This document shows positions 49,401 through 61,200 of a stretch of 64,000 nucleotides of DNA, in pieces. The notes beneath the pieces were generated by a model. That model had not been told where the DNA came from, made no database searches, and worked only from the letters and a program-made list of their open reading frames with translations. Location: positions 1,044,060 through 1,108,059 of the forward strand of contig KB445803.1 of assembly GCA_000320605.2 (NCBI GenBank), in the 5' to 3' direction. Within the stretch, counting starts at the first letter, position 1. Every line of letters starts with the position of its first letter. The DNA comes from Gelatoporia subvermispora B. Its lineage: Eukaryota > Basidiomycota > Agaricomycetes > Polyporales > Gelatoporiaceae. The translations under genes were made by a program, and so were the position numbers.

Positions 49401-50065
49401 CTACGTCAAGTGTCGAATCTGACCAGCAACTTGCAGAGCGTCGTATGCTTGCAGTGCGTCTGAATAGCTTGGAGCATGCCGCAGAGTGCGGTGAGGGCCT
49501 CGGCCCATTGCAATGAATGCTGTCTCCCTGGAAGCTGCGTGAATATCAATCGATTATCTTGTGAAGGAAATGCCACTGACTTATCCTCGTAGACGCCAGG
49601 CAGATCGCCTGCAATGACGTAGAAGGAGGGCTGAGATGCATGACGGGGTTCGGCGGGGGATTTGTGAAACTGCGCAAGTTTGTGTTCCCCAGCTTCGTAG
49701 CTGTGAGCGATGCGCATGCAGCGGGACGATCTTGGCCAAGAGCGAGAATCGCGGTCGTGCTGAACATGTCGATAGCGAGGTGAGTGGTCTCACATGGTGC
49801 AATGACAGAGATGGCAGTCCGCTTACCGGTCGCTGTAGACGCCTGGATAGTCGCCCGCGAGAACGACATAGAAGGCACCAGCCTCGTGTAGGAGGATAGG
49901 GTTCTGGCCTGGACCGGGCACAAAGAAGGTGCGTGCACGAGGTGCACTGGTGGGATCACAGGAGGCGGCCGTGGGTGGGGGGGGATCAACGAGCTCAGTG
50001 TCGGGTACGCCAACATTGAGCGACATGCGAAGTTTGACGGGGACGTTCGGTGCAGATGGAGACAT
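49401..50065 (-). pseudogene. Two viroplasmin/RNase H1-N-like domains, frameshifted
   Basis: Exons 50065-49827, 49759-49581 and 49527-49401. Exon 1 (MSPSAPNVPVKLRMSLNVGV) ends with FYVVLAGDYPGVYSDR. Exon 2 holds FYVIAGDLPGVYEDK, and exon 3 ETAFIAMGRGPHRTLRHAPS. FYVV-x-x-G-x-x-PGVY is the core of the RNase H1 N-terminal/viroplasmin fold, which binds nucleic-acid duplexes. The exon lengths sum to 545 nt, one base short of a multiple of three. The second half of domain 1 is in the neighbouring frame (TTAILALGQDR, then RCMRIAHSYEAGEHKLAQF), parallel to domain 2. So one base seems missing near 49737, by mutation or sequence error. It is convergent with the transposase, 43 bp away. Confidence 0.55.
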
Positions 50066-51263
50066 GGTGGTAGGGAAAATGTAAGAGTGATGTGTGTCGA
50101 GGCTGACAATGAATTTATAGGAGACTGCTTCGCGAGCGACATTGCGAAGCGGACTGGTCATGCAAAGTTGAGGTGAGTTGTGTTCCAGAAGTCGCAATTA
50201 CGGACTGACGGGCTTTATTAGAATTGGCTGAGCGAGCAACGAGAAGTTCAGATGTGCGAATCCCGCGACGCAATGGCGGATAAATGGAGAAACGAGCAGT
50301 GATCGTAGGGAATACTGGGAGCTTGTAGTGTGAATAAACTGTATTAAATTGTGTTATGTTGTGCGTGATTGTGAGAGCGAGACTCGGGACTGAAGGCGCG
50401 GCCTGGGGTAATCTGGCCATGGCAGACGGGATATGAATACGAGTTGGCGAACCATGGATAAAATTATCGGCGCGGGCTACGGTATCTACATGACTAGAAA
50501 TACAAGAAGGCGATGCCCCGATATGCAATACGTGGCCAAGGAAGTATATGTATGGCGGCCTGTGGACACTGTTGGATATGCGGCCCGCGCGAGCAGGCAT
50601 GTCCATATCCGGCAGGGCGCTGGATGACATCGCCACTTTTGCTGATGAACGCCGGCGGGTAGGGTCACTGTTCGACCATGGGCCGTATCACCTTTTTGAG
50701 CTCTTTATCGATGCGTAAATGCCTGAGGCTCATTCCTACATGAGCGTCCAAGTGCCAAATCTTTCCGTCCCATAGAAGATAAAGTACAGTGTCGTAGTGC
50801 GAAATGACTAACTCATGTACACTATTACTCGGGCGATCGAAGTTCTGGGGCTGCCGACGCTGGTCGCCGAAAGGCTGTCCTGGACATATCAATCCGAAGC
50901 TGCAGAACTCGTGCCTCTATCAACGAAGAACAATGGAGAAATCCTTCCTGGTCCGCGGACCATTGTTTGCTATAACGTGATACACTAAGCAGTACCGAAT
51001 TGACCCTAAGCGAGAAGTCTCGAATTATTCAGGAGCAGTTCGCATTCAGCGATTCAACGCTGACGATCATTCCATGGTGGACAAATGTATGTATTCTCAT
51101 GTACATGCCTAGGATGTGTGCTACAGTGCTACAGTTAACGAGTGGTGTTGTGCGCGTGCGTCATCGATAATGTCATTCGGAACATAACCAGCTGGACCAG
51201 CGGACTTCATAATGGTACCGACAAAACAAATCTGTGTGGTATACACCTTGACGGGCCCCACCT
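50066..51263. other. Intergenic region, weak ORF pieces only
   Basis: Two overlapping stretches look slightly protein-like: plus 50514-50715 (GRALDDIATFADERRRVGS) and minus 50892-50665 (ELVISHYDTVLYLLWDGKIW). Neither has a recognised family and they lie on opposite strands. This is where the right end of the Plavaka element would be expected, but I could not find a terminal repeat. Confidence 0.35.
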
Positions 51264-52941
51264 TCAGTACAATGGCTCCAGATCGAATTCCTCTATGAAG
51301 CGATCTTCATAGATCTGAGGCAGCCGCATGGTCGGCCATGCGTCATCGACAGTGATTCGCACATGTACGAATTCGCCAAGTTCCTCGGTCAATTGTATAT
51401 TTGCTGCCGGAACGCGTGGATGGTCCAGAGAGAAGAGCCATAGGCTAGTGAGAGGACATGACCCTTCTCTTCGCTGCCGTAAAACCTTCTTGACACGTCG
51501 CAATTGCAGCGAACCTCTGTCAGAAAGCCCGAGATGGCGCAACTGTTGACAACAAAGGCGCTTCCCGCCCCCGCATCTCATGGCGAGAGCCTCGACAAGT
51601 TGCTCTTGCTTGGGTTGGATCACATTGAGCGCGCAGAGAGATTGCATCGGCTCGAGGATCTGTTGCCATTTCTTGGCAGGGAGGACTTGGTCGTATTCCG
51701 GGAACGCGATCCATAACTCGCTAAGTTGTCCCGCAGGAAACAGGATAGGTAGCGTGAATAAGGTGGAGAAATGAACCGAGTCTTGAGCATAGACCTCGAG
51801 GTCGTATGCATCTCCAGTATCGTACCAAAATGACGACCGATCTCGATCACTTGCGGCGATTACTTGTAAGATCGCATCCTCCGAATACGAAATCTGGATC
51901 CTGGTGACCTGTTGAAGATTCCGCAAGTGTGAGACGTCCTGCGGGAAAGACGTGGAAAGGTTATCCCATATGCCCTGCGCGTGACATATCAGGCAGTGCG
52001 CCTCCTCGGGAAGCCCGATATGCGCGAGGATGACAGGCAGCTTGTCGCCCATAAACTCCCTCAGGGAAAGTAACCTGAGCCTCGGGAGCTGAACCAGTCG
52101 AACTATCTCCGTTGCGGCACCGTACAATTTAAGTCCAAGTTCCAGTTCTTCGAGACCAGGATTCTCTTCAAGGATATCGAGGATGTCAAGGATGCTCATA
52201 CCGCCTGTGGCGGGGCAGGGCCCTGTCGATAGGCAGAGACGTGTAAGCCTGGTGCAGTGTCCGCGCGGTACTAGGCCGGGATACGGAGACAGCCTAAGCT
52301 CCCGCAACGCGGAAATGGATGACAGAAATCGACGCGGAAGTTCAATGCCTGGGGCAGCTACAGTGACGGACGATAAGTGGAGCGTGAGGCGCTGAAGTCG
52401 CGGGACCGCGAAGTCCATAGATTCCACGACGGTGTGCACGTCCACTTTCTTCAGCCATAGGTGCAACTCGATGAGGCGGGGCGCATACTGCGACACGACT
52501 GCCAGAGTTCTCGCGGTCTTTAGGCGCATATACAGCTTTAGATCGATAGCCTTCGACCGTTCTATGAATCTTTGGATGACCAGAATACGCGTCTCCTTTC
52601 GGATATAGACAGTGTCCCAAAGACGGGGTGCAGCAAGTGCCACGGCCTTCCATTTCCGACACGTGAGCATAATATTGAGAAGTACGTCGTGTCGGGACCT
52701 GAGCGAGTCCTCGGATTTGGGGAACACCTTCTGCCTGTCATCAGCAATAGCATGCATGAAGACTTCCGCTAGGATTTCGTTAGGAAGGTCCTGCACGGTG
52801 ACAGCTCTGATCGAGATTGACCTGCGACGCCGACGAACGGCAGTCGAGCCAGGTGGGAGTGCAACCTGCTTCAATACACCAATCACTTCTCGAGATTCAT
52901 TCAAAAGTGTGCCAACTTACGTTGCGCTTGGCTATTGTCAT
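51264..52941 (-). CDS. F-box protein with leucine-rich C-terminus
   Basis: Two exons: 52941-52921 (21 nt, MTIAKRN) with donor GTAAGT, and 52868-51264, giving 541 residues in frame. The joined text runs QVALPPGSTAVRRRRRSISI, then the F-box (VQDLPNEILAEVFMHAIADD, LLNIMLTCRKWKAVALAAPR, LWDTVYI), the standard mushroom F-box beginning. Irregular leucine-rich segments follow (LRELRLSPYPGLVPRGHCTR; LEENPGLEELELGLKLYG), as in F-box/LRR substrate receptors. The long second exon also has an upstream open frame without ATG, which is why the short first exon was chosen. The target is unknown. Confidence 0.82.
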
Positions 52942-53432
52942 AGTGGGATGATGTCAATGCTGTTCCGCAGGCATCAGCCAATGCGGCTCCGCGCCATGCG
53001 GGTTAGGCTCACCAGGTGATCTTGTGCTACAGTGAAGGTGGCGTGAGGGATCGTGAGTTTCGTTTAGTCTCGAGACCAGCTCGCAGGAAAGTCAAAATGA
53101 GGGTGAGGGGAGGAGAAACAGAGAAGATATGGAATAAGAGCGAACGCAAGGCCATCTTATAGCTGCGGAATACAAAGGGCAGTGCGGACGAGTGGCGGTC
53201 GGAGTAAATTGAAGTCCCCTTTGTACCAACGTGCTCTCATCGCGTGTAATGCACGCTAACAATACATCCTAACTTCTCGGAGTTGCAACTCAAGTGCCAC
53301 TCATCCCAGGAATCAGGAACGCGCTCGCGAGGTTAACGGGTGATGCTATCGATAAGGGAATCCTGTATAGGGTAGGAGAAGTCCGAGTACACGCAGTCCG
53401 AAGGCCGATTATGATTTCTACAGAGCTGGTAA
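52942..53432. other. Intergenic, nothing recognised
   Basis: Between two genes on the minus strand: the promoter of the F-box gene and 3' flank of the Nudix gene. No repeat or ORF of note. Confidence 0.4.
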
Positions 53433-54671
53433 TCATAGTTTTCCTTGCTGAATTTTCTCCGCCAGCTCGAAGCCAGATGCGAAGTGGCTAAGCCTCGCAT
53501 CAACCACGAAGTCCTTGTCCAGGGTTAGCACATGACGTCATCGAGACTTTGCCACCGAACGCACCTTCTTCTCGTATTCTGGAACAGGAGAGAACCGTTA
53601 TCAGTTACGGCAAGGTCAAAACTTGATTGTACAAAGGGGAACAACATCGCACCCTTGAGCTCTGCTGCCAGCTTGCTGATCTCCACGACTCGAGCCGTAA
53701 TGAACTCTCCGACGTCCAACTTCTGCTCGGGCATCTCGAGTTTATCCGGTACGGGCACATCTACCATGACAAGCTTCATGTTCGCGGTTGTCATACCTGA
53801 AATGAGGGTCGAGGGATGGTCACGGTGGGAAACACATGGCAGAGGGCAGCTCAGTACGCACCAGGGTCACAAACCTGCAGAGGCGACGTCTCGATCACCC
53901 GTGTTGCCTTGAATCCGGTCTCTTCCTCCAGCTCCCGGATAGCTGCCTTTTCAGGATCTTCTCCCTCGTCAATCAAACCTGGAAGCTCAGGTCAGGGGGC
54001 AAGTGCAGCGCGGTTACAGAATCGCGCCTCTACCTGCGGGCATCTCTGTTGTAAGAGAAACATAAGGAATTATATCATACCGTAGAGAAGAGGTAGCATA
54101 CCGACCACAAATTTACCAACTGGTGGTCTGAACTGCTCAACGATGAGGGTTGAGGGAGGGAAAGCGTTGGTCTCTGAGCGGAGGATGGCGAGGATGGCGA
54201 CCGCTGCAAATGTATGATAACGATAGTGGAATCATGAACGTAAAGGCACGAGTTAGAACGTACCATCAATCCCTGACTTTCCTCGCGTCTTGCGCTCTGC
54301 ACACTCCCATGTTCGCTACGAGAGTATCTCAGAACCAATCGTTCAGTGGCCTTGCAAAGTACGCACTTTCTTCCCCTCCGGATCACTCCAGTAGATGCGC
54401 CGAAGTGTCACCCATCTAATACACGAGCCAACATACTCAGACAACTACGACGGTGCGAGTAAATAAGGAGATGTGTTCACTTTGCTTCCGACGCCGACAG
54501 CTCTTCGGTTGAGTCGATCTTGGGTGCTGGCATCGTTTCGCGACTGTAACAGAGACGCTTCTGTTGTCCCAGTTGTGGATAATGTCTGAATGGTCCTGCG
54601 CGAGCACAGCGAGAGGAAAGAACAGAGAAGTTGCAGCTGAAGCGACGTAACAGTGAGCACGAGCGGAACAT
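53433..54671 (-). CDS. ADP-ribose pyrophosphatase-like Nudix hydrolase (Ysa1/NUDT5 type)
   Basis: It hydrolyses ADP-ribose and related nucleoside diphosphate sugars to AMP and a sugar phosphate. Start ATG 54671: [20 protein letters not shown], Arg/Ser-rich without acids, a mitochondrial-type presequence; the internal ATG at about 54534 ([18 protein letters not shown]) would give a cytosolic form. Exons join as [53 protein letters not shown] with [13 protein letters not shown], and the Nudix box [20 protein letters not shown] (G-x5-E-x7-REL-x-EE-x-G). After [20 protein letters not shown] the last exons give KEYEKK and [20 protein letters not shown], the family ending; the stop is at 53435-53433. 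Confidence 0.92.
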
Positions 54672-55212
54672 GTTCGTGACGATGTGTAACGGGCCGCTCT
54701 GGGCGGTAGCGCTCTCCTTCCATTTATAGAAGGTCTCTCTCTCTCTCTGCGTATGTTTTACTGCTTTACTTTATTCCGTTCTATTGCTTTCATACTCTTC
54801 TCGTCTTATTTACTTAAGCCGCCGTTCCCCTTTCGTTTGCTACTATACAGTTCCATTGTCGGATAGCTCCGAGTGGCTGAGGCTGAGTACATAGGTCGAT
54901 GCTCTAATTCGTGTACCTTAGCTAGGACACGAGAATCAGTCTTTATCCCTGTTACTCCACGTTCGACGCTCTCGCTCTACAACTCGTGTGGTGCCACCGA
55001 CTTGCCTTATCTGGTCGCGAGCGCTACATATTTTTAACAGTCAAAGACTACTCGCTTTATTCTCAAAAGAAGAAAAACTCAGCTTGCTTTTTCTGGGCCT
55101 ACAGAGTCTGATCAACTCTCGTTCTCTCCGCGAAGAAGCAACCGCACCTAAAAGGACTCTCTCGAGTCCATCAGCTTAAACAGCTATACAACAACCCGAA
55201 ACAAAAAGAAGA
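54672..55212. other. Region between the Nudix gene and the Gypsy ORF
   Basis: It contains a short CT microsatellite at 54735-54747 and an A/T-richer leader before the Gypsy ATG. I compared it by eye with the sequence after the Gypsy stop and found no direct long terminal repeat. A stretch at 54865-54910 (GCTCCGAGTGGCTGAGGCTG) recalls a tRNA A box, but no cloverleaf forms. Confidence 0.4.
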
Positions 55213-58200
55213 ATGTTCACACGTTCGATGGCCAGAAACTTGGTGCCTCCGAGCGAGGAACCGAAGACGCCTTCGGTGCCTGGTGAGTACTTAGCCACTC
55301 CGCACAAAGGATCTGATGAAACTCTTGATAGCGTGGCTGGGTACCCGTCCGGCGAGGCGCGTCCCAACCTCTTCACTACCGGACGGCGAACGGCGCCGCC
55401 TGGCGGCCCCGCCGCAAGTCTGAGACCCCCTCCGGCCACAAGGACGGAGGAGAACTCTCGAGATGACGACGCCGAGGAGGAGATAATCCGCTCGGTTCTC
55501 ATCTCAGAGATACAATCCGAACGGTCGGACACGGACACGTCGGCGGTGCTTGAGGCCGGTAGGACCTGGCTCTCGCACCACAAAACCGATGACTCCCGTC
55601 CTCGCGAGCCGACGGGCTGCGCGGAGGATCATTGGAAGGCTCCGACAGAGCATCCGCCCCAGGTCAACAAGGTCGACGGGGGCGAAAGGATTACTGTAGA
55701 TCCTACTCCTAGGCCTCAGGACGAACCCGGGATATCCGGGATAGCTCCTGGAGACCAGGAGGCTGGGCCGTCTTCCCTCGAAAAGGGAAAGACTGTGGAC
55801 CCGAGGAATTGGGGCTCACTGGATATGGATCCTGAAGAGCTGGATCCTCGGGTTCAGCAGAGAGAATTGGATGCTTATGCCAAAGGTGGACAGTATGAAT
55901 CTCTGGCTGTCCCAAGTGGTAATAAAAGGCTGTCTGAGCCTCCTATCGATGGGGACAGGTCAGAAGTCGAAAGCCTGAGGGCGGAGATCGAAACTCTTAA
56001 AAGGATGCTCGCTAAGGTAGTTACCCTCGAAGCGAGCAGGCCGCCTCGTGACAGCACGGGGCTGGCCGGGCATAAAATAGAGGAGGACAGAGGGACAACC
56101 AGACGATCGGAAAGGGAGAAGAAGCTCTTCACTGGGATCGAGAATGCCTCTGTTCGTGGCGCTGCTGATAATGTGGTGGAGGCTGTGCTGAAGCCGGCTT
56201 CCCTTAAAAGCACCAGGCCGAGATTCTCTTCCCTACAGCCCATCGCCCAGGTGGAACCCGAGGGGTTTCTGGGCCGGGCGTTTAGTGATCTCAAGCCAAA
56301 GAGGACCCGGGGGTCCCGCCGCTCTGCGAGCCGGGACACGGAGGGGTCCGACTCATCGGGCGGAAAGCAGTCTGAGTCATCAAACGGCTACTCGTCGGAC
56401 TCTGAGGTGGAGGTGAAGGGCTCCTCCGGTAGATCGGCTGCTAAACGCGATGACAAGCGTCCGAGGTTGAAGCCGCGTGAACCGGAGACATACAGCGGCC
56501 AGGCGGACATCGAAAAATTTTATAAGTTCATGGAACAGTCCAAGGAATACCTGGCGGGCTATAGGCTATCTAAGAAGCGTTACGCGGGGGCGTTGTCCCA
56601 CTTCCTAGCGGGGAAGGCGTACAGCTTCTATACGCTGGTGGTGTCCGGCAACCCCTCGGAGTGGTCTATTCACGCTCTCTTTGTCGGGCTATTCAATTAT
56701 TGCTTCCCGGCTGATTTTAGGGACCGGATGCGAGACAAACTGGATGGTTTTTCGCAGGGTAATCTGTCGGTGAGAGAGTATTCCCATGAGCTGCAGCGCA
56801 TGTTCCGTGTGGTGGATGACTTCACCAAGACTCAGAAAGTGCGCAAATTGTGGCGAGGGTTTAAAGGGTACATCGTTGAAGGGCTTATCTCCAAGGAAAT
56901 GTCCCCCACCATCGACTCTTGGAAGGCAGTGTTGCATGCCGCTGAAGTGCTCGAGGAAGCTGCGCGGGCCAAAGAACGAGCGAATAAGCGGGCGGAGAAG
57001 GTACACGCCCCTTCAGCGAAGCCCAATGACGCGAAGGACCATCGTCCTAAGCAGCGCGGTGACACGCGTCCCGGTCCGGATAAGAGAGAGGTGCCGGGAA
57101 CCAGTCGGGACTCTCGGGGGTCAAATAAATCAGCTCCCAAGGCAAGGGACGGCGATAGAGGTGACCGCGCTAAGCATGATCAGTCCAAGCTGTCGGCTGC
57201 CGAGAAGGCTCAACTGGCGGCTGACGGAAAGTGCTACCTGTGCAAGGAAATAGGTCACTTCGCCCGGAACTGCCCTCGGGCGGCGAAAGTCAAGACTAAC
57301 CGACGGGATAGGGCCCCTGGGATTTATTCGTCCAATATCGAATTTGGTAGTAATGATACCGAGGAGCTTCGAGTGCTCGCGTCGCGAACTATCTCGACGA
57401 CAGACCTGGAGTTGAACGCTATAGAGCTGGTATCGGGGAGGCAGTGCGTGAGCGTACAGGATGTCACCGATGACGAGTCTGGGCCCCCCAGGTCGCGGCA
57501 GGTACGATATACTGAGATGCCGATATACACGCGGCCCTCCGGGCTGGGGGCGAGACGGGAGGAGGACTTGCTGTCGTCACCACTTGGGGGTACGTCGGAT
57601 TCCGACTGCGGGATGCCCTCGCTTGCACAGGTGTCCAGCTCCTCATCGGGCTCAGATGATGAGATGCCCCCGTTAGCCTTGGTGTCTGACTCTTCCGAGG
57701 ATGGGTGGGGTTTTGACTCCGACTTCAGTGAGGATAGCGACTGGGAGCAGGAGAAGCTGGATTCTAGGGTTAGCGAAGACCTGGCATTCGAGCACCCAGA
57801 CAAGGGGGCTGCCTTGGAAGATACGGTCACTCTTCCTCGACGGGTGCGCTGCCCGCTCAAAATTCCTTTGAGCACGAGGGAGGGTCGTCGGCGGTACCAG
57901 ATAGGAGATGTCTATGCCGCGCGGGCACGGGAATTGCTGTTGTACCATGTGGCTCCGTTGAGCACGGAGCCCGACAAGTGGTCTTGCGTGTTCTACCCTA
58001 TCGATCCTTGTCGTGGACAATATGTCATGATGGGCGGGGACCTGCAGGAGGACGTCGTATTGGAGGGCAACTGGCTGCGGGACCCGGATTTCGACGTTCT
58101 GGCCTGGTACCGATCCTTGGTTGAGCCGGAAATCAGGATGGATTACTGCTATCTAGGGGATACGCCCGGACGTATGGGAGATGCGGCCGCCCTGGCAGCC

Positions 58201-61200
58201 GAGAAGGCCCTGAACCGGGAGGAACCTGCCCCAGTTGGCTGGGTGTCAGCTGGAGGTAGCTTGCAGCGGTTCGTGTGCAGGAGTGGGGATTTGGCGATCT
58301 GTATTTGGGACAGCTATCTCTGTCTTTACTCGGAGGTGCCATCGCACTTGCTGGAAGAGCCCCGGTTCGACCTGCCTAATTACTATGCCAGGATGGCATG
58401 GCGACGGTTTGGGCCTGGGCCGTGGCTGCTAGAGGATCTCGACGGTGAACTGGACGCCCTCTTTGGGTCTTGTATAGAGATCCGACTTTGCGAGGGGATA
58501 GAGTTATCAGCTATTCGTGTGGCGGCTGCGGTGGAGACGTACCCGGCTTTACAGCGCAATGCGGCTACTCCGAGGGATTTCAAACGTTCCGTGCCTGAGC
58601 CAGTTGTCGTCGTCGTGCAGATTAATGGGGAACCTGCTAGAACCTTGTTAGATTCTGGATCGCTGGCTGACTTTATGTCTGCAAAGTTGGCTCACCAGTT
58701 AGGCGTCACGACTTTCGAACTGGCCAAGCCCCTTCCCGTTCACCTGGCGGTGCAGGGTTCCCGGGCGAAGATTAGTCTTGGGAGCACTGCAGGGGTCGAG
58801 TACCAGGGTATCAGGGAGTCGCGATATTTTGACGTCGTGAATCTACTTAACTATGATCTCATACTCGGTACTCCCTTCTTGTTCCAACATCAGGTGTTGC
58901 TGGGTTTAAACCCCACGAAGGTGATAGTCGGATCCGAGGAGGCCTTACCTATACAGGGGAAGAATGTGAGAGTGCTCGAGTCAAGGGCAGCGGATTTGTT
59001 TGGGGAGCGCTTGGATGAGGTGCGCGGAGAGCTACAACGCTACGCCTCGTCCATATGTAAGGAGGCGAGCGATTCTCCGCTGCCTCCTCTCCGGGCAATT
59101 AACCACACCATCCCCCTGAAGGATGAAGGGAAGATATACTCGTGGCGACCGTCGAAATGTCCCGACGCTCTCCGCCCAGCATGGGCGGAGAAGAGGGACG
59201 CCTATCTGAAGTCGGGGCGCTGGCGTATGTCGGCTGCTAAGAACACGGCGCCAATGCTGTTGCTCAAGAAGCCGGGGACTGGGGCCGGCGGGGTGCCCCC
59301 GAAGTTGCGGGTGGTGTGTGACCTGCGCGACAGAAACGCAAATACGCATAAGGTGACATCGCCGCTGCCGGACATGGAAGGTATTCTTCGACGTGTGGCT
59401 AGGAAGCCCTATCGATCGTTGGTCGACGGAAAGGATGCGTATGAACAGATACGAGTCGAGCCGGAGCACGTGGAACGTACAGCTATGACGACGCCGGATG
59501 GAAATATGGTCAGTTTAGTGCTGCAACAAGGGGACTGCAATGCTGTTGCTACGTACCAGTCTCTTATGAACCATATTTTCGGACCGTTCATTGGGGTTTT
59601 CATGGATGTTTACTTGGATGACATTGTGATCTATTCGGACACCTGCGACGATCACGTTAGACACGTGAAGCAGGTGATTGACATCCTGCGCGAGCAGGAA
59701 CTTTACCTGAGCTCAACTAAACTTCATTTCCTGTGCGCGGAAATGAAGGTTTTGGGGCGTGTGGTGGATGACCAGGGTATCAGGATGGATCCGAACAAGG
59801 TTGATTCGGTCTTGAACTGGAAGGTCCCGACTAATAAGGAGTTGTTGAGGGGCTTTCTAGGCTCAGTGGGTTATCTTGCTGATGATATCGCGATGGTGCG
59901 GATACCGATGGGGATCCTAACCGCCCTGACCGGGGTGGACGCGAGCTTTAAATGGGATTTCATCCATCAGCGCGCGTTCGACGAGATTAAGCGCTTGGTG
60001 CACTCACATCGTGAACACCGTCGCGTGCCCTTGGATTACAGATCCGGGGCGGACCCGATCTGGCTGGTCACCGATGGTTCGCATGGCGGGATCGCGGGTG
60101 TGGTCGCCCAGGGACCGGACTTCCGGAGTGCGAGGGTGGCAGCTTTCTTCTCGGCGAAGCTGTCGTCTGCGCAAATGAATTACCCGGTACATGAGATTGA
60201 GATGTTAGCTGGGGTGGAAGCGATGCAGCGGCATCGCGACATACTCTTGGGATGCAGGTTCACGTGGGTGACTGACCACAAGGGTCTGATCCACCTCCTG
60301 AACCAGCGGAATCTGTGCGGGCGCCAGGCGCGATGGCTGGAACGCATTGCGGAGTTTGACTTCGGCGTGGAGCACGTCCCGGGGGTCGACAACGTACTGG
60401 CGGATGCGCTGTCACGGGTCTACTCCAATGATGGCGCCGGTACGGTGCGGGCGTCGAGTGAGTACACCATGTTTGATGATGGTGAAGGGCTGCGATCATA
60501 CCTGGAGGCAGCAGCGGTTTCACTGCCGGTGTTGGTGGGTCTGGAAGCTATGGCCGCGCAGCCGGGGGCTCTGCGACGGTCAATGTGCAGCGCAGCCCGA
60601 GCTCCTGCGCAGGAGGGCGTGTCTGTGGGTGAGTCCCGGAAGGGTCGCCGACGCGAGCTTTCAGAGTCAAAGGCGACAGGCAGACCGGCGGCGAGGGCGC
60701 GGCTGGGGCAGGCTGGGGCTCGTCGCGGAGGGCGCACGCCGCCGCTGGCGGAGTCGGGAAGGCCAGAGACTGCGAAGGAGTTTGCCAAGCGGATTCACCG
60801 TGTCGTCCTCCATCCTGCGGGTGGACGACGACAGGAGGGCAGGAGCGGCAGTAATGAACAACCAACCGCCGACGAATCCAAACACGGCCCAACGACCGGG
60901 GCAGTGCCTGAGAAGAAGAAAGAATCCTTGCCCAAAGTGGAAGGTGACCCTAATCGGGAAGCGGAAGCGACTAAACGGGCGCCCGAGACAATAGCCAGTC
61001 AGTTCGTCAATATACTGACCGACGTGTCGGGTACACAAGACCTAATATCGCTCATCCGGGATCACTACAAGGATGACAGGTTTTTCGCGGATATCCTCGA
61101 TAAACCAAAACAATACAAAAATTTCCGCGTTCTTGATGGAATGATTTATATCCGGGACAAGGAGCGGGAATTACTTTGTATCCCAGCCGCAAAGTGGGGA

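Noticed and set aside
42075..50700. Apparent inverted similarity between about 42060-42230 and 50510-50690, as terminal repeats of the Plavaka region
   Set aside because: A 14-base match (TTTTGCTGATG core) is surrounded by alignment needing many gaps. It could be chance, so I did not claim it as a TIR.
54865..54930. tRNA-like or SINE-like A box and B box before the Gypsy frame
   Set aside because: No acceptor or T-stem pairing; the words alone are too short to support an RNA gene.
55176..55583. 135-codon minus-strand frame at the start of the Gypsy element
   Set aside because: Shadow of the gag N-terminus with no own motif.
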